DNA from: Halorientalis pallida
Lineage (GTDB): Archaea > Halobacteriota > Halobacteria > Halobacteriales > Haloarculaceae
Assembly (NCBI RefSeq): GCF_004118325.1
Contig: NZ_RDFA01000002.1
Coordinates: forward strand, 501,001 to 565,000
Direction of reading: 5' to 3'
Length of the DNA: 64,000 bases
The position numbers were made by a program, and so were the translations under genes. Of this stretch, positions 54,112 through 61,985 are shown piece by piece (within the stretch, counting starts at the first letter, position 1; each line of letters starts with the position of its first letter). A model generated the notes under the pieces. It worked only from the letters and a program-made list of their open reading frames with translations. It ran no database searches and was not told the DNA's origin.

Positions 54112-55251
54112 TTAAGAGTCCTCCCGTTTCCGCTCGTCGGGTTCCTCCCGTTTGGCCCGCGCGATCAGGTCGGCGGCCCCCTGTTCGCGGAGCTCGGCGG
54201 CCAGGTCGCTGGCGGCCCGTGCGTGGTGTTCGACGGGGAGATCACGTGACGCGGCCACTTCCTCGGTCCCGTCCCGACTGAGGACGCGGACGACCGTGTG
54301 AACGACCGCGCCCTGTACAGTGGCGTGGACGCCGATGGGCGCGACACAGCCCCCGCCCAGTTCGTCCAGTACGATTCGCTCGACGCTCGTCGCCACCCGT
54401 GTCGGCGGGTGATCGAGCCGGTCGTGGATCTCGGTCCCTACCTCGCCGTCCAGCGCCGTCACCGCCAGCGCACCCTGTCCGGGTGCGGGGACGAACGTGT
54501 CGGTCGGCAGCCGCTCGAACTCGACGGCGTGGAGCAGGCCCATCCGGTCCAGTCCCGCCTCCGCGAGGACGATGGCGTCGTACTCGACATCGACGTCGCG
54601 CTCGGTGGCGCGGCGTTCGATCTCGTGGAGCCCGTCGAACCAGTCCTCGATCTCGGCCAGCACGGCAGCCGAGAGGTTCTCGGGGTCGAGATCGTCGGCG
54701 TCCACGTCCTCGTCGTCCTGTTCACCGACGGCTCGCTCCAGTCGCCGTTCGTGTTCGCGCTGGAGCGAGGGCGCCAGCAACTTCTCGACGCGCGTGTCGA
54801 CGTTGCCCCGGAGCGACTCGATCTCCAGGTCCGGCCGCTCGGCGCGCAGCTCGGCCGCCCGGCGGAGGCTGGCGGTGCCGACGGTCGCGCCTTCGGGGAG
54901 CTCTGCGAGTCCTGTGCCGTCGGGCGTCAGGAGGACGTCGCCGGCCGGGCCGCGCTCGGGGACGCCGGCGACGACGAGGTCCGGCGGGCTCTCGGTCGGC
55001 ACGTCCTTCATGGAGTGGACGGCGGCGTCGACCTCGCCGTCGAGAACCTGCTGGTCGAGACTGCGGACGAAGGCCCCGGTCTTGCCGAGGCGGTGGATGA
55101 GTTCGTCCTGTATCTGGTCGCCGGTGGTCTCGACCTCGACGAGTTCGACCGACTGCCGCCGGCTCGACAGGCTTTCCTCTACCGTGGCGGCCTGTCTGAG
55201 TGCGAGGTCGGACCCCCGGGTCGCCAGCCGGAGCGTCCTGTCTGTGGTCAT
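54112..55251 (-). CDS. hemC: Porphobilinogen deaminase with an acidic insertion
   Basis: 379 residues, about 60-70 longer than bacterial HemC. It joins four porphobilinogens into hydroxymethylbilane. Normal parts: RLATRGSDLALRQAATVEES, DQIQDELIHRLGKTGAFVRS, VHSMKDVPTESPPDLVVAGV, TASLRRAAELRAERPDLEIE, and the dipyrromethane-linked Cys in ELGGGCVAPIGVHATV. Between RGNVDTRVEKLLA and VEYDAIVLAEAGLDRMG lies an extra region rich in Asp/Glu/Arg, about 60 residues, where other HemC proteins have a short turn. ATG 55251 is used. First gene of the tetrapyrrole operon. Confidence 0.95.
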   Translation of the reverse strand: MTTDRTLRLATRGSDLALRQAATVEESLSSRRQSVELVEVETTGDQIQDELIHRLGKTGAFVRSLDQQVLDGEVDAAVHSMKDVPTESPPDLVVAGVPERGPAGDVLLTPDGTGLAELPEGATVGTASLRRAAELRAERPDLEIESLRGNVDTRVEKLLAPSLQREHERRLERAVGEQDDEDVDADDLDPENLSAAVLAEIEDWFDGLHEIERRATERDVDVEYDAIVLAEAGLDRMGLLHAVEFERLPTDTFVPAPGQGALAVTALDGEVGTEIHDRLDHPPTRVATSVERIVLDELGGGCVAPIGVHATVQGAVVHTVVRVLSRDGTEEVAASRDLPVEHHARAASDLAAELREQGAADLIARAKREEPDERKREDS

Positions 55252-55296
55252 ACCCGCCCCTCGTCGGCCTGGCGTGAAAAGCACATCAGTTCGCCC

Positions 55297-55842
55297 CTAC
55301 CACGGCTCGCTCTTCAGCGAGAGCTTGTAGGCCACGAGGTTCGTCCCGACGTGCAGGACGGGTGTGATGACCAGCACGACCGCGAGCACCGGGAGCGTGA
55401 AGGTCCCGAAGAACCACCCCGGCGCGAACAGGACCGTCAGCCCCAGCGACCCCACCACGAAGTCGAGTTGATCGAGTCCGGGAAAGGCCGCGCCGCGTTC
55501 GCGGCCCGTCCGGCGCTTCAGGAACGAGGCTCCGATGTCGCCCAGCAACGCGCCGGCCGGGAGCGTGACCGCTGCCACCGGCGTGAACCAGGGGAGGGGT
55601 GCCGGGACGGCCGCGTTCACCGTCGTCTGCAAGAGGTTCAGGAGGCCCGCCAGCGCCGCGCCGGCCGCGATTCCGCCGGCGGTCCCCAGCCAAGTCTTCC
55701 CGTCACCGAGCAGTCGTCGCCCCCTCCAGGTCCGCCCGCCGTCTATCGGTGGCCCCCCACCCACCAGTACCGCGGCGTTGTTGGGCACGTACGCGGGCAA
55801 CATGGCCCAGAACGCCACCGCGAGTACGCCGACGATGTCCAT
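55297..55842 (-). CDS. carS: CDP-archaeol synthase
   Basis: 181 residues, five predicted helices. It makes CDP-archaeol from CTP and the unsaturated digeranylgeranylglyceryl phosphate for archaeal phospholipid head-group attachment. Signature GGGPPIDGGRTWRGRRLLGD, then GKTWLGTAGG, matches the CarS active-site loop with the conserved Asp and Arg/Lys residues. ATG 55842 (MDIVGVLAVAFWAMLPAYVP) starts in the first helix. 45 bases from hemC, same strand; divergent from proline dehydrogenase. Confidence 0.93.
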   Translation of the reverse strand: MDIVGVLAVAFWAMLPAYVPNNAAVLVGGGPPIDGGRTWRGRRLLGDGKTWLGTAGGIAAGAALAGLLNLLQTTVNAAVPAPLPWFTPVAAVTLPAGALLGDIGASFLKRRTGRERGAAFPGLDQLDFVVGSLGLTVLFAPGWFFGTFTLPVLAVVLVITPVLHVGTNLVAYKLSLKSEPW

Positions 55843-55927
55843 TCGTGGGGCATGCTGGGTCAGCGCCGTCCTTAAGGGTCCCGAACTGAGCGACAGACTC
55901 AGTATCGCGGAGGCAATATTTGCCAGC

Positions 55928-56758
55928 ATGATTCCGCCCATCGCGCGTCGGTTCGTCGCCGGCGAGACGGAAGCCACGGCCCTGGAGCGGGCGCGGCGGC
56001 TCGACGAGCGCGGCGTCGGGGCCATCCTGAACCACCTGGGCGAACACTACGACGAGCGCGACCCGGCCGACGAGGACGCCGATACGTACTGCCGGCTCAT
56101 CGACGACATCGCCGGGACGGACCTCCGGGCCTGCATCTCGGTCAAGCCCTCCCAGATCGGCCTCGACGTGAGCGAGTCGGTCTTCCGGGAGAACTGCGCC
56201 CGCATCGTCGATCACGCCGACACGGCGGGCGTGTTCGTCTGGTTCGACATGGAGGATCACACGACGACGGACGCGACCCTCGACGCATTCGAGGCCGAGG
56301 CACGCGCTCACGACGGTGGGGTCGGCGTCTGTCTCCAGGCGAACCTCAGGCGGACGCCGGCGGACCTCTCGCGACTGGCCGACTGCCCCGGGAAGGTGCG
56401 ACTGGTCAAGGGGGCCTACGACCCGCCGGCGGCGGTCGCGTTGCCCAGCGAGCGGGTCGACGACGCCTACCGGAAACTGCTGGCACAGGCCTTCGCCGAG
56501 CGCGAGGGCGGCATCGCGGTCGGGAGCCACGATCCGGCGATGATCGCGGCCGCCGAACGCCTCCACGACGAGTACGGGACGCCCTACGAGATCCAGATGT
56601 TGATGGGTGTACGCGAACCCGCACAGGAACGGCTGGCCGCCGATCACGAGGTCTGTCAGTACGTGCCCTACGGGGAGAAGTGGGTGTCCTATTTCTACCG
56701 GCGCGTCGCCGAACGCCGGGCGAACCTGACGTTCGCGTTACGGGCAATCGTCAACTAG
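55928..56758 (+). CDS. Proline dehydrogenase
   Basis: 276 residues, short archaeal/Gram-positive PutB type, not the long PutA form. It oxidises proline to pyrroline-5-carboxylate with FAD. Barrel motifs: ARRLDERGVGAILNHLGEHY, ISVKPSQIGLDVSESVFREN, FVWFDMEDHTTTDATLDAF, GKVRLVKGAYDPPAAVAL, YEIQMLMGVREPAQERLA and PYGEKWVSYFYRRVAERRAN (substrate Arg pair). ATG 55928 is used. A caatattt box precedes it at about 55913. Peripheral membrane association is common in the family. Confidence 0.94.
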   Translation: MIPPIARRFVAGETEATALERARRLDERGVGAILNHLGEHYDERDPADEDADTYCRLIDDIAGTDLRACISVKPSQIGLDVSESVFRENCARIVDHADTAGVFVWFDMEDHTTTDATLDAFEAEARAHDGGVGVCLQANLRRTPADLSRLADCPGKVRLVKGAYDPPAAVALPSERVDDAYRKLLAQAFAEREGGIAVGSHDPAMIAAAERLHDEYGTPYEIQMLMGVREPAQERLAADHEVCQYVPYGEKWVSYFYRRVAERRANLTFALRAIVN

Positions 56759-56793
56759 TAAAGGGAGGCACAAGAACGTCTCCGTACCGCATT

Positions 56794-57453
56794 ATGGCCT
56801 CCTGGAAGCGGGACATCGCGAGCGGACTCATCGTCCTCCTGCCGGTCATCGTCACCCTGTACGTCATCGCGTACCTCTACGGGATCATCGCGAGTTCGAC
56901 GGCCGTCTTCGGCATCGATCTGACGGTGTTGACGAGCCTGGGGGTGCCACAGCAGGCGCTGGGACTGGTCCGCGTGCTGACGACGCTGATCGTCTTTTTT
57001 CTGCTGGTCCTGTCGGTCGGCTATCTCAGCCGGACGGCCTTCGGCGACATCTTCGAGGACATCCTCGACAACCTCATGAACCGCCTGCCCGGACTGCGAG
57101 TGGTCTACAACGCCTCGAAGATGGCCGTCGAAACCGCCGTCTCCGGCACCGACGAACTCCAGAAACCGGTCAAGATCGAGACCTGGAACGGCCTGCGCAT
57201 GACCGCGTTCAAGACCGGCAAGACGACCCCCGACGGTCGTGACGTGCTCTTTCTCCCGACGGCCCCGAACATCACGACGGGGTTCGTCATCGAGGTCGAA
57301 TCCGACGAGTACGAAGAACTCGACGAACGCGTCGAGGACGCCCTGACGCGCATCCTCAGCGCGGGCTTCGGCGAGTCGCGTGACGAGAGCGTCGCGATCA
57401 GCGTCACCGAGGAACTGTCCAGCGACGGGGACGGCCGCTCGGACGACGACTAA
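56794..57453 (+). CDS. DUF502 membrane protein
   Basis: 219 residues. Two helices near the start: ASGLIVLLPVIVTLYVIAYL and VLTTLIVFFLLVLSVGYLS. Then the conserved soluble part RLPGLRVVYNASKMAVETAV, GTDELQKPVKIETWNGLRMT, and LFLPTAPNITTGFVIEVESD, the DUF502 signature. It ends acidic. Function unknown in the family, though plants have cold-inducible relatives (COV type). Close to the proline dehydrogenase stop (35 bases), so perhaps one transcript. Confidence 0.9.
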   Translation: MASWKRDIASGLIVLLPVIVTLYVIAYLYGIIASSTAVFGIDLTVLTSLGVPQQALGLVRVLTTLIVFFLLVLSVGYLSRTAFGDIFEDILDNLMNRLPGLRVVYNASKMAVETAVSGTDELQKPVKIETWNGLRMTAFKTGKTTPDGRDVLFLPTAPNITTGFVIEVESDEYEELDERVEDALTRILSAGFGESRDESVAISVTEELSSDGDGRSDDD

Positions 57454-57454
57454 G

Positions 57455-57517
57455 CCGGGCTTACCCGCGCCGAACCCGACCTTACTCCCGCCGGGGCCGG
57501 GCTTACTCTCCGTGGCT
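57455..57517 (+). repeat. Three tandem 21-base repeats before the small membrane gene
   Basis: Copies at 57455-57475, 57476-57496 and 57497-57517 follow the pattern CCGrsCTTACyCyCs plus a GC-rich end; the first nine bases CCGGGCTTA are identical in copies 1 and 3. Exactly 21 bases is two DNA turns. The array begins two bases after the DUF502 stop and ends 50 bases before ATG 57568; an aactaaat box follows at 57533-57540. Confidence 0.6.
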
Positions 57518-57567
57518 CGTCCAACGCGGTGCGTAACTAAATCCGTCCTCACGCAACCTTCGCGGGC

Positions 57568-57846
57568 ATGGCAACGAGCACTCCCGAACGGGAAGTCACC
57601 GACGTGGCACAGAAGACCGGCACCGATCCGTGGGTCATCGCCGCCGGCGCGTCGGTGATCCTGTCGTGGTACGAGTTCTTCCTCCGTGACAACAAGGAGA
57701 TGGGCCTGTTCGTCGGGCTGTGGCCGCCGACCTTCCTGGCCTTCGCTGGGTACTTCGAGCAGCGACGGATGGGGAGCGTACTGGACCGGCTGACCGGTCG
57801 CAGCGGCGTCATCGACTCCGTCGAGCGGATGATCCAGAACCGCTAG
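57568..57846 (+). CDS. Membrane protein with two helices (hypothetical)
   Basis: 92 residues: soluble start MATSTPEREVTDVAQKTGTD, helix AAGASVILSWYEFFL, short charged loop RDNKEMG, helix LFVGLWPPTFLAFAGYF, then an amphipathic end SVLDRLTGRSGVIDSVERMI. An AT box (aactaaat) lies 28-35 bases upstream, leaderless-like. Its stop overlaps the ilvE stop on the other strand. The tandem repeats ahead suggest regulated expression. No family recognised. Confidence 0.6.
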   Translation: MATSTPEREVTDVAQKTGTDPWVIAAGASVILSWYEFFLRDNKEMGLFVGLWPPTFLAFAGYFEQRRMGSVLDRLTGRSGVIDSVERMIQNR

Positions 57847-58772
57847 ACGTAGTCGAACCACTCGGCGTAGTCGTCGGTCCGGCGCTCGATGACCTCGAAG
57901 AACCGCGACTGCAGTTCGTCGGTGACCGGCCCCTTCGTTCCGCTGCCGATTTCGTTGTCGTCGACGCTCCGGATCGGCGTGACCTCCGCCGCCGTCCCCG
58001 TGAAGAACAGTTCGTCGGCGGTGTACAACTCGCCCCGGGAGATCGTCGCGTCGTCGTGGACGGTGTAGCCCAGGTCCTCGGCGATGGTGATGAGCGACTG
58101 GCGCGTGATGCCGTCGAGGATCGACTCCGCGAGACCGGTGGTGTAGAGTTCGCCGTCACGAACGAGGAAGACGTTCTCCCCCGGCCCCTCGGCGACGTTG
58201 CCCTCGCCGTTGAGGACGATGGCCTCGGTGTAGCCGTTGCCCGTCGCCTCCAGGTTGGCGAGGACGCTGTTGACGTACGGCCCGGTCGTCTTGGCGTTGG
58301 TCGGGATCTGATCGGAGCCGTACTTGCGCCAGGAGGAGATCGACACGTCGACGCCCTCTTCGAGTGCTTCCTCGCCGAGGTACGCGCCCCACGGCCAGAC
58401 GGCGATGGCGACCTCGACCGGGCAGTTCGAGGGGTTCAGGCCGAGTTCCTCGTACCCGTAGAACGCGACCGGCCGGATGTAACAGGACTCCAGGTCCTGC
58501 CGGCGGATCAACTCCTCGGTGGCCTCGGTCAACTCCTCCCGACTGAACGGGATGTCGATGTCGTACGGTTTGCCCGACTGGTAGAACCGTTCGAGGTGGT
58601 CCTCCCAGCGGAAGATCGCGGGGCCGTTCTCGGTGTCGTAACACCGGACCCCCTCGAAGATCCCGGTGCCGTAGTGGAGTCCGTGCGTGAGAACGTGAAC
58701 CTGTGCGTCCTCCCAGTCGACGAACTCACCGTCCTGCCAGATCGTGTCGACGTCCATCTCGTCGAATCCCAT
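57843..58772 (-). CDS. ilvE: Branched-chain amino acid aminotransferase
   Basis: 309 residues, fold-type IV PLP enzyme. Transfers amino groups to 2-oxo acids of Val, Leu and Ile. N-terminal DEMDVDTIWQDGEFVDWEDA, HVLTHGLHYGTGIFEGVRCY, RPVAFYGYEELGLNPSNCPV, the PLP Lys in NAKTTGPYVNSVLANLEAT, EGPGENVFLVRDGELYT and GITRQSLITIAEDLGY are typical of IlvE. ATG 58772 is used; MDVDTIW at 58757 is an alternative. Cytoplasmic. Confidence 0.95.
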   Translation of the reverse strand: MGFDEMDVDTIWQDGEFVDWEDAQVHVLTHGLHYGTGIFEGVRCYDTENGPAIFRWEDHLERFYQSGKPYDIDIPFSREELTEATEELIRRQDLESCYIRPVAFYGYEELGLNPSNCPVEVAIAVWPWGAYLGEEALEEGVDVSISSWRKYGSDQIPTNAKTTGPYVNSVLANLEATGNGYTEAIVLNGEGNVAEGPGENVFLVRDGELYTTGLAESILDGITRQSLITIAEDLGYTVHDDATISRGELYTADELFFTGTAAEVTPIRSVDDNEIGSGTKGPVTDELQSRFFEVIERRTDDYAEWFDYV

Positions 58773-59166
58773 TGGCCATAGGTTGGCCCAATCCGCTCTT
58801 AACAGTTTTCGTGCCGTGCCGACGGCTCACGAGGTGACCGCCGGGCCACCACAGTTCTCCGTGCATCCCGTCGTGGGTCGGCGCGCCCGCCGGCGCTGTG
58901 TGGTCTGTGCGCCTCTCCTGGCCTGATATCGGCCGCTCGTGGCCTCGAACGGACGACGCCTGCTATCTTTACCGACCGTCGGGCCGCCCCAGCCATCGTA
59001 AGTGATAAACCACTTACCGCGATATAGAAATCACTCGGGCCCGCTACCAAGAGGGCGCCACCTACCGGCTTCGGAACGGCCGGTATCGCCCGTTTCTCGG
59101 GGAAAGCGCTCTCTAGCCCTCGCTCACAGCACCCCCTGGACACCGAAGAGTACTCCGCCCGGCCGC
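58773..59166. other. Gap between ilvE and the HEAT gene region, no clear gene
   Basis: 394 bases. It holds the ilvE promoter side (58773-58800), a short inverted repeat GTAAGTG-ATAAAC-CACTTAC (58998-59017), and the 28-base motif copy 2 that overlaps it. A 35-codon frame reading through YRLRNGRYRPFLG (near 59065-59103) is open but has no start codon. I see no RNA gene. Confidence 0.4.
59004..59032 (+). repeat. 28-base intergenic motif, copy 2
   Basis: GATAAACCACTTACCGCGAT followed by ATAGAAATC. It overlaps the right arm of a 7-base inverted repeat (58998-59017). Matches copies at 47999 and 61223 at about 20 of 28 positions. Confidence 0.5.
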
Positions 59167-59505
59167 GTGAACGCGGTACCGAGACGTTCGCATGGAACTG
59201 GTGACACGTACCTGCCGGGAACGGTACGCTCGTCTGGGGAGGGACTGGTCTTCGACCACGAAACTGGGACGGTGCCGATCGTCGACCCCGAAGACTTGCT
59301 GGGATTTGACCCGGACGGACGGCGCTGTACGGTCGGCTTCGGTGTCGAGAGCTGGGAGAGCTGTACAGCCAACGACGCGTCGGTCGGTGTCGGGACGGAC
59401 GGTGGCCGGGTGGTGCTGGTCGGCACGCGGACGGCCCTGGAAACGGACCCGGAACCGCGACACGGCTACACATTCGACCGACTCGCGTTCGGTCCCGGCG
59501 TTTGA
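59167..59505 (+). CDS. Hypothetical protein, possibly the 5' part of the HEAT-repeat gene
   Basis: 112 codons from GTG 59167, the first start codon in this frame after a long gap; an ATG at 59192 lies in another frame. Beta-rich sequence SGEGLVFDHETGTVPIVDPE, DPDGRRCTVGFGVESWESCT and DGGRVVLVGTRTALETDPEP. It ends at TGA 59503-59505. The frame that continues with good codon bias after about 59490 is shifted by one base, which suggests a frameshift linking this gene to the HEAT gene that follows. Confidence 0.4.
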   Translation: MNAVPRRSHGTGDTYLPGTVRSSGEGLVFDHETGTVPIVDPEDLLGFDPDGRRCTVGFGVESWESCTANDASVGVGTDGGRVVLVGTRTALETDPEPRHGYTFDRLAFGPGV

Positions 59506-59562
59506 CCGGGCGGCTCGGGAAGCCTCGATGGGCCCAGTTCCGCCCGCCGTTCCCCGGAGCCC

Positions 59563-61071
59563 ATGCGAGCCTGTGCGGGCCACCGACCACCGGATCGAGT
59601 CCGGATCGATGCGGCCTCGCTGGTCGTCGGCCAGGTTCTCGACGGTGCAGCCGACCCGTACGGCACGCCATTCGAGGACCTGCGAGTCGAGTTCGAACCC
59701 GACGGGACCCGGAGCTGCCTGACGGTTCCGGGGACTCCCATCTGGAACAGTCACGGCTGGCGCGACCGGGAGCCCGGGCGAGTGCTCGTCACGCTGGGGG
59801 AGTTGTTGTGCGATGCGCTCGACGGTGTCGCGGATCCCGAGAGTGGGCTGGTCGACCCCCTGACGATGGCTGTCGACGGCGAGACAGTCCGGCTCCAGTG
59901 GCGGTACCTCACGCACAAGCTCGGTGTGTGGCCCGTCGACGGACTTCGGTTCGACCTCCGCGCCCTCTCCCGGTCGTGGCTCCGGGATGTCGAGCGGTTC
60001 CGACAGTACAACGGTGCAGACGAACTCGACTCCCTGGCCGAGACCGTTCGGAAGCTGGCGTCGGTCGAACCGGCGACCGACCGACTGTTCCTCACCGCTC
60101 CGAGCTCGTTCGATCTCGACGAGTTGCGCACAGCCGTACTGGACGATCCGTTGAACCGACGTGACGCGTTTTTCGCGCTGCGGGAGCGCGACGACCTTCC
60201 TCCTGCGGTCGTCGACCGTGCAGCCGTAGACCTCTCGGCCGCCGACCGGTGGGTACTCGCCGGTCTCCTGGCTGCAACCGGCGACAGAGCGGCTATCGCT
60301 GCCCTCGTTGGCCTGCTGCGGACAGACGACGTCGAGAGCATACGCCACCGAGTGGCACGTGTCCTCGGCCAGCGGATCCGGGTCGGTTCCACGGACGGTC
60401 CCACTGACGCGTCCGAAACGTCCGAAACCGCCGGCGCTACGCTCGCCACGACACTCTGTGACGGGACGGGCCCATCGGGGAGGGATTTGCTCTCCATCGT
60501 CCGCTCCGACGACGAGCCACTGATTCGCGCACTGGCGGCCGACACGGCCGTCACACTCGACGGCGAGTCGGTCGTGCCGTCGCTGATAGAGGCACTCGTC
60601 GACGAACCGAACGAACGGACCCGCAGGCAGATCGCTCTGACCGTAGAACGGGCCGATGCCGACGCGGCCGCTCGGGCGAACGTGGACGCGACCGCCGAAG
60701 CCGACGACGGCCCGATGCGACGCCGGTCGCTCCTGTCCAGTTCGCAGTATGGGAGTCCGACCTCCCGCGAATCCGTCGTCGCAACACTGCAGGGTGACGA
60801 TCCGGGAGTGTGGCCCATGGCTGTCAGTAGCGCCACCGACTTCCCCGACGATCCACCGTACGATGCACTCCTGGATCTGCTCAACCGGGTCGATCCAGCG
60901 ACGGCACCCCGGATGCGGGCCGAAGCCTGGAACGACGCGCTGGACGCCCTCGCAGAACTGATCCGAGACGAGGACACGCCGAACCCGCCGCGAGGACCCC
61001 TCGAACGGCTCCGCTCGAAGGGTGACAAGGCCCGCCGGATCGCCACCGAGGGGCTCGACGCCGACCGATAG
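59563..61071 (+). CDS. HEAT-like repeat protein
   Basis: 502 residues. The first 140 are a beta-rich domain (AASLVVGQVLDGAADPYGTP, LQWRYLTHKLGVWPVDGLRF); then helical repeats: DLPPAVVDRAAVDLSAADRW, AAIAALVGLLRTDDVESIRH, DEPLIRALAADTAVTLDGES, and VPSLIEALVDEPNERTRRQI. The end is basic (LERLRSKGDKARRIATEGL). The start is uncertain: codon bias suggests that the true frame near 59563-59605 is shifted, so the gene may begin further upstream (59192 or 59167) and have broken frames. Protein-protein scaffold role inferred from the fold. Confidence 0.6.
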   Translation: MRACAGHRPPDRVRIDAASLVVGQVLDGAADPYGTPFEDLRVEFEPDGTRSCLTVPGTPIWNSHGWRDREPGRVLVTLGELLCDALDGVADPESGLVDPLTMAVDGETVRLQWRYLTHKLGVWPVDGLRFDLRALSRSWLRDVERFRQYNGADELDSLAETVRKLASVEPATDRLFLTAPSSFDLDELRTAVLDDPLNRRDAFFALRERDDLPPAVVDRAAVDLSAADRWVLAGLLAATGDRAAIAALVGLLRTDDVESIRHRVARVLGQRIRVGSTDGPTDASETSETAGATLATTLCDGTGPSGRDLLSIVRSDDEPLIRALAADTAVTLDGESVVPSLIEALVDEPNERTRRQIALTVERADADAAARANVDATAEADDGPMRRRSLLSSSQYGSPTSRESVVATLQGDDPGVWPMAVSSATDFPDDPPYDALLDLLNRVDPATAPRMRAEAWNDALDALAELIRDEDTPNPPRGPLERLRSKGDKARRIATEGLDADR

Positions 61072-61222
61072 CCCACTCCAGCCGATGCCCTGGCCACGAG
61101 CGCACGATCCGAGAGGCCAACTCTCGGCTCCCCAGGAACGCTGGCCACCCGAAACGGAAGCTGAGCCCTCCTTCGCGGCAGTTGCGCCGCTCTCGGGTAC
61201 TCTGTGGCTATCCGCCGACCCT

Positions 61223-61252
61223 GCAATTCGATATCGCGGTTATTGGTTTATC
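61223..61252 (-). repeat. 28-base intergenic motif, copy 3 (minus orientation)
   Basis: Minus-strand GATAAACCAATAACCGCGAT then ATCGAATTGC. It lies in the 253-base convergent gap between the HEAT gene and ribB, so it does not sit at a promoter of either neighbour. Confidence 0.5.
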
Positions 61253-61324
61253 GAACGTTGCTGGAGAAACGACGTGCTCTCGGCTGGGGAACTGGCGAAG
61301 TCGGAAAAACAGGCGACAGGAGAG

Positions 61325-61984
61325 TCAGCGCAGCCGGTCGACGATCTCGCTGCCTTCGACGTAGGGGATGTCGTTGCGTTCGCCGTAGGCCCGGGCGGCC
61401 GCGGGCGGGAGGGCCTCGCCGGTCTCGTCGTCGAGCATCTCACAGACGACGACGGCGGGCGACTGTTCGGTCCTGGCGGCCAGCGCGACGCCCAGCTCGG
61501 TGTGGCCGAGCCGGTCGTCGAGCAGGTCCGGCGCGGCACGCAGCAGGTGGACGTGGCCGGGCGCGCGGAACTCCGCGGCGAAGTCGGCGGTGTCGGGGTC
61601 GCTTGCGGCCCGTGCGAGTTCGGTGATGGTCAGGGCCCGGTCCTCGTCGGTGATCCCGGTGAACGTGTCGCGGTGGTTCACCGTCAGCGAGAACGACGAT
61701 CGTTCGTCGTAGTCGAGGTCGTGGTCGGCGGCGACGGGGTGGTCGATGACCTCCTGCAGGAAGGGCAGGTCGAAGGCCTCGGCCACGTCGTCGCTCAACG
61801 CGGTGCAGATCAGCCCGCCGGCGTCGTTGCGCATGCGGGCGACGGCCTCGGGTGTGACCGCGGCCGCGGGATACACCATGTCGGTCTCGCCTTCGCGGTC
61901 GGCGGCGTCGTGGATCAGGACTGGCTCGCCGTCGCGGAAGGCCGCGAGTGCGTCTTCGACGCCGGTTCGGGAGTCGGTGTGCAT
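61325..61984 (-). CDS. ribB: 3,4-dihydroxy-2-butanone 4-phosphate synthase
   Basis: 219 residues. It splits ribulose 5-phosphate to give the four-carbon unit of riboflavin. Motifs: LIHDAADREGETDMVYPAAA (metal-binding Glu residues), RMRNDAGGLICTALSD, SFSLTVNHRDTFTGITDEDR, EFRAPGHVHLLRAAPDLL and GHTELGVALAARTEQSPAVV. ATG 61984 is one base after the rbkR stop, so the two are co-translated; an in-frame ATG at 62002 is the alternative start. Riboflavin pathway. Confidence 0.95.
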   Translation of the reverse strand: MHTDSRTGVEDALAAFRDGEPVLIHDAADREGETDMVYPAAAVTPEAVARMRNDAGGLICTALSDDVAEAFDLPFLQEVIDHPVAADHDLDYDERSSFSLTVNHRDTFTGITDEDRALTITELARAASDPDTADFAAEFRAPGHVHLLRAAPDLLDDRLGHTELGVALAARTEQSPAVVVCEMLDDETGEALPPAAARAYGERNDIPYVEGSEIVDRLR

Positions 61985-61985
61985 C

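Noticed and set aside
58998-59017. 7-base inverted repeat as an operator for ilvE
   Set aside because: It is more than 220 bases from the ilvE start and overlaps the 28-base motif, so its assignment to ilvE is not supported.
59192-59722. 177-codon frame starting MELVTRTCRERYARLG
   Set aside because: Its first 100 codons have poor codon bias and no family pattern; only the stretch 59490-59605 looks coding, which is used in the frameshift finding.
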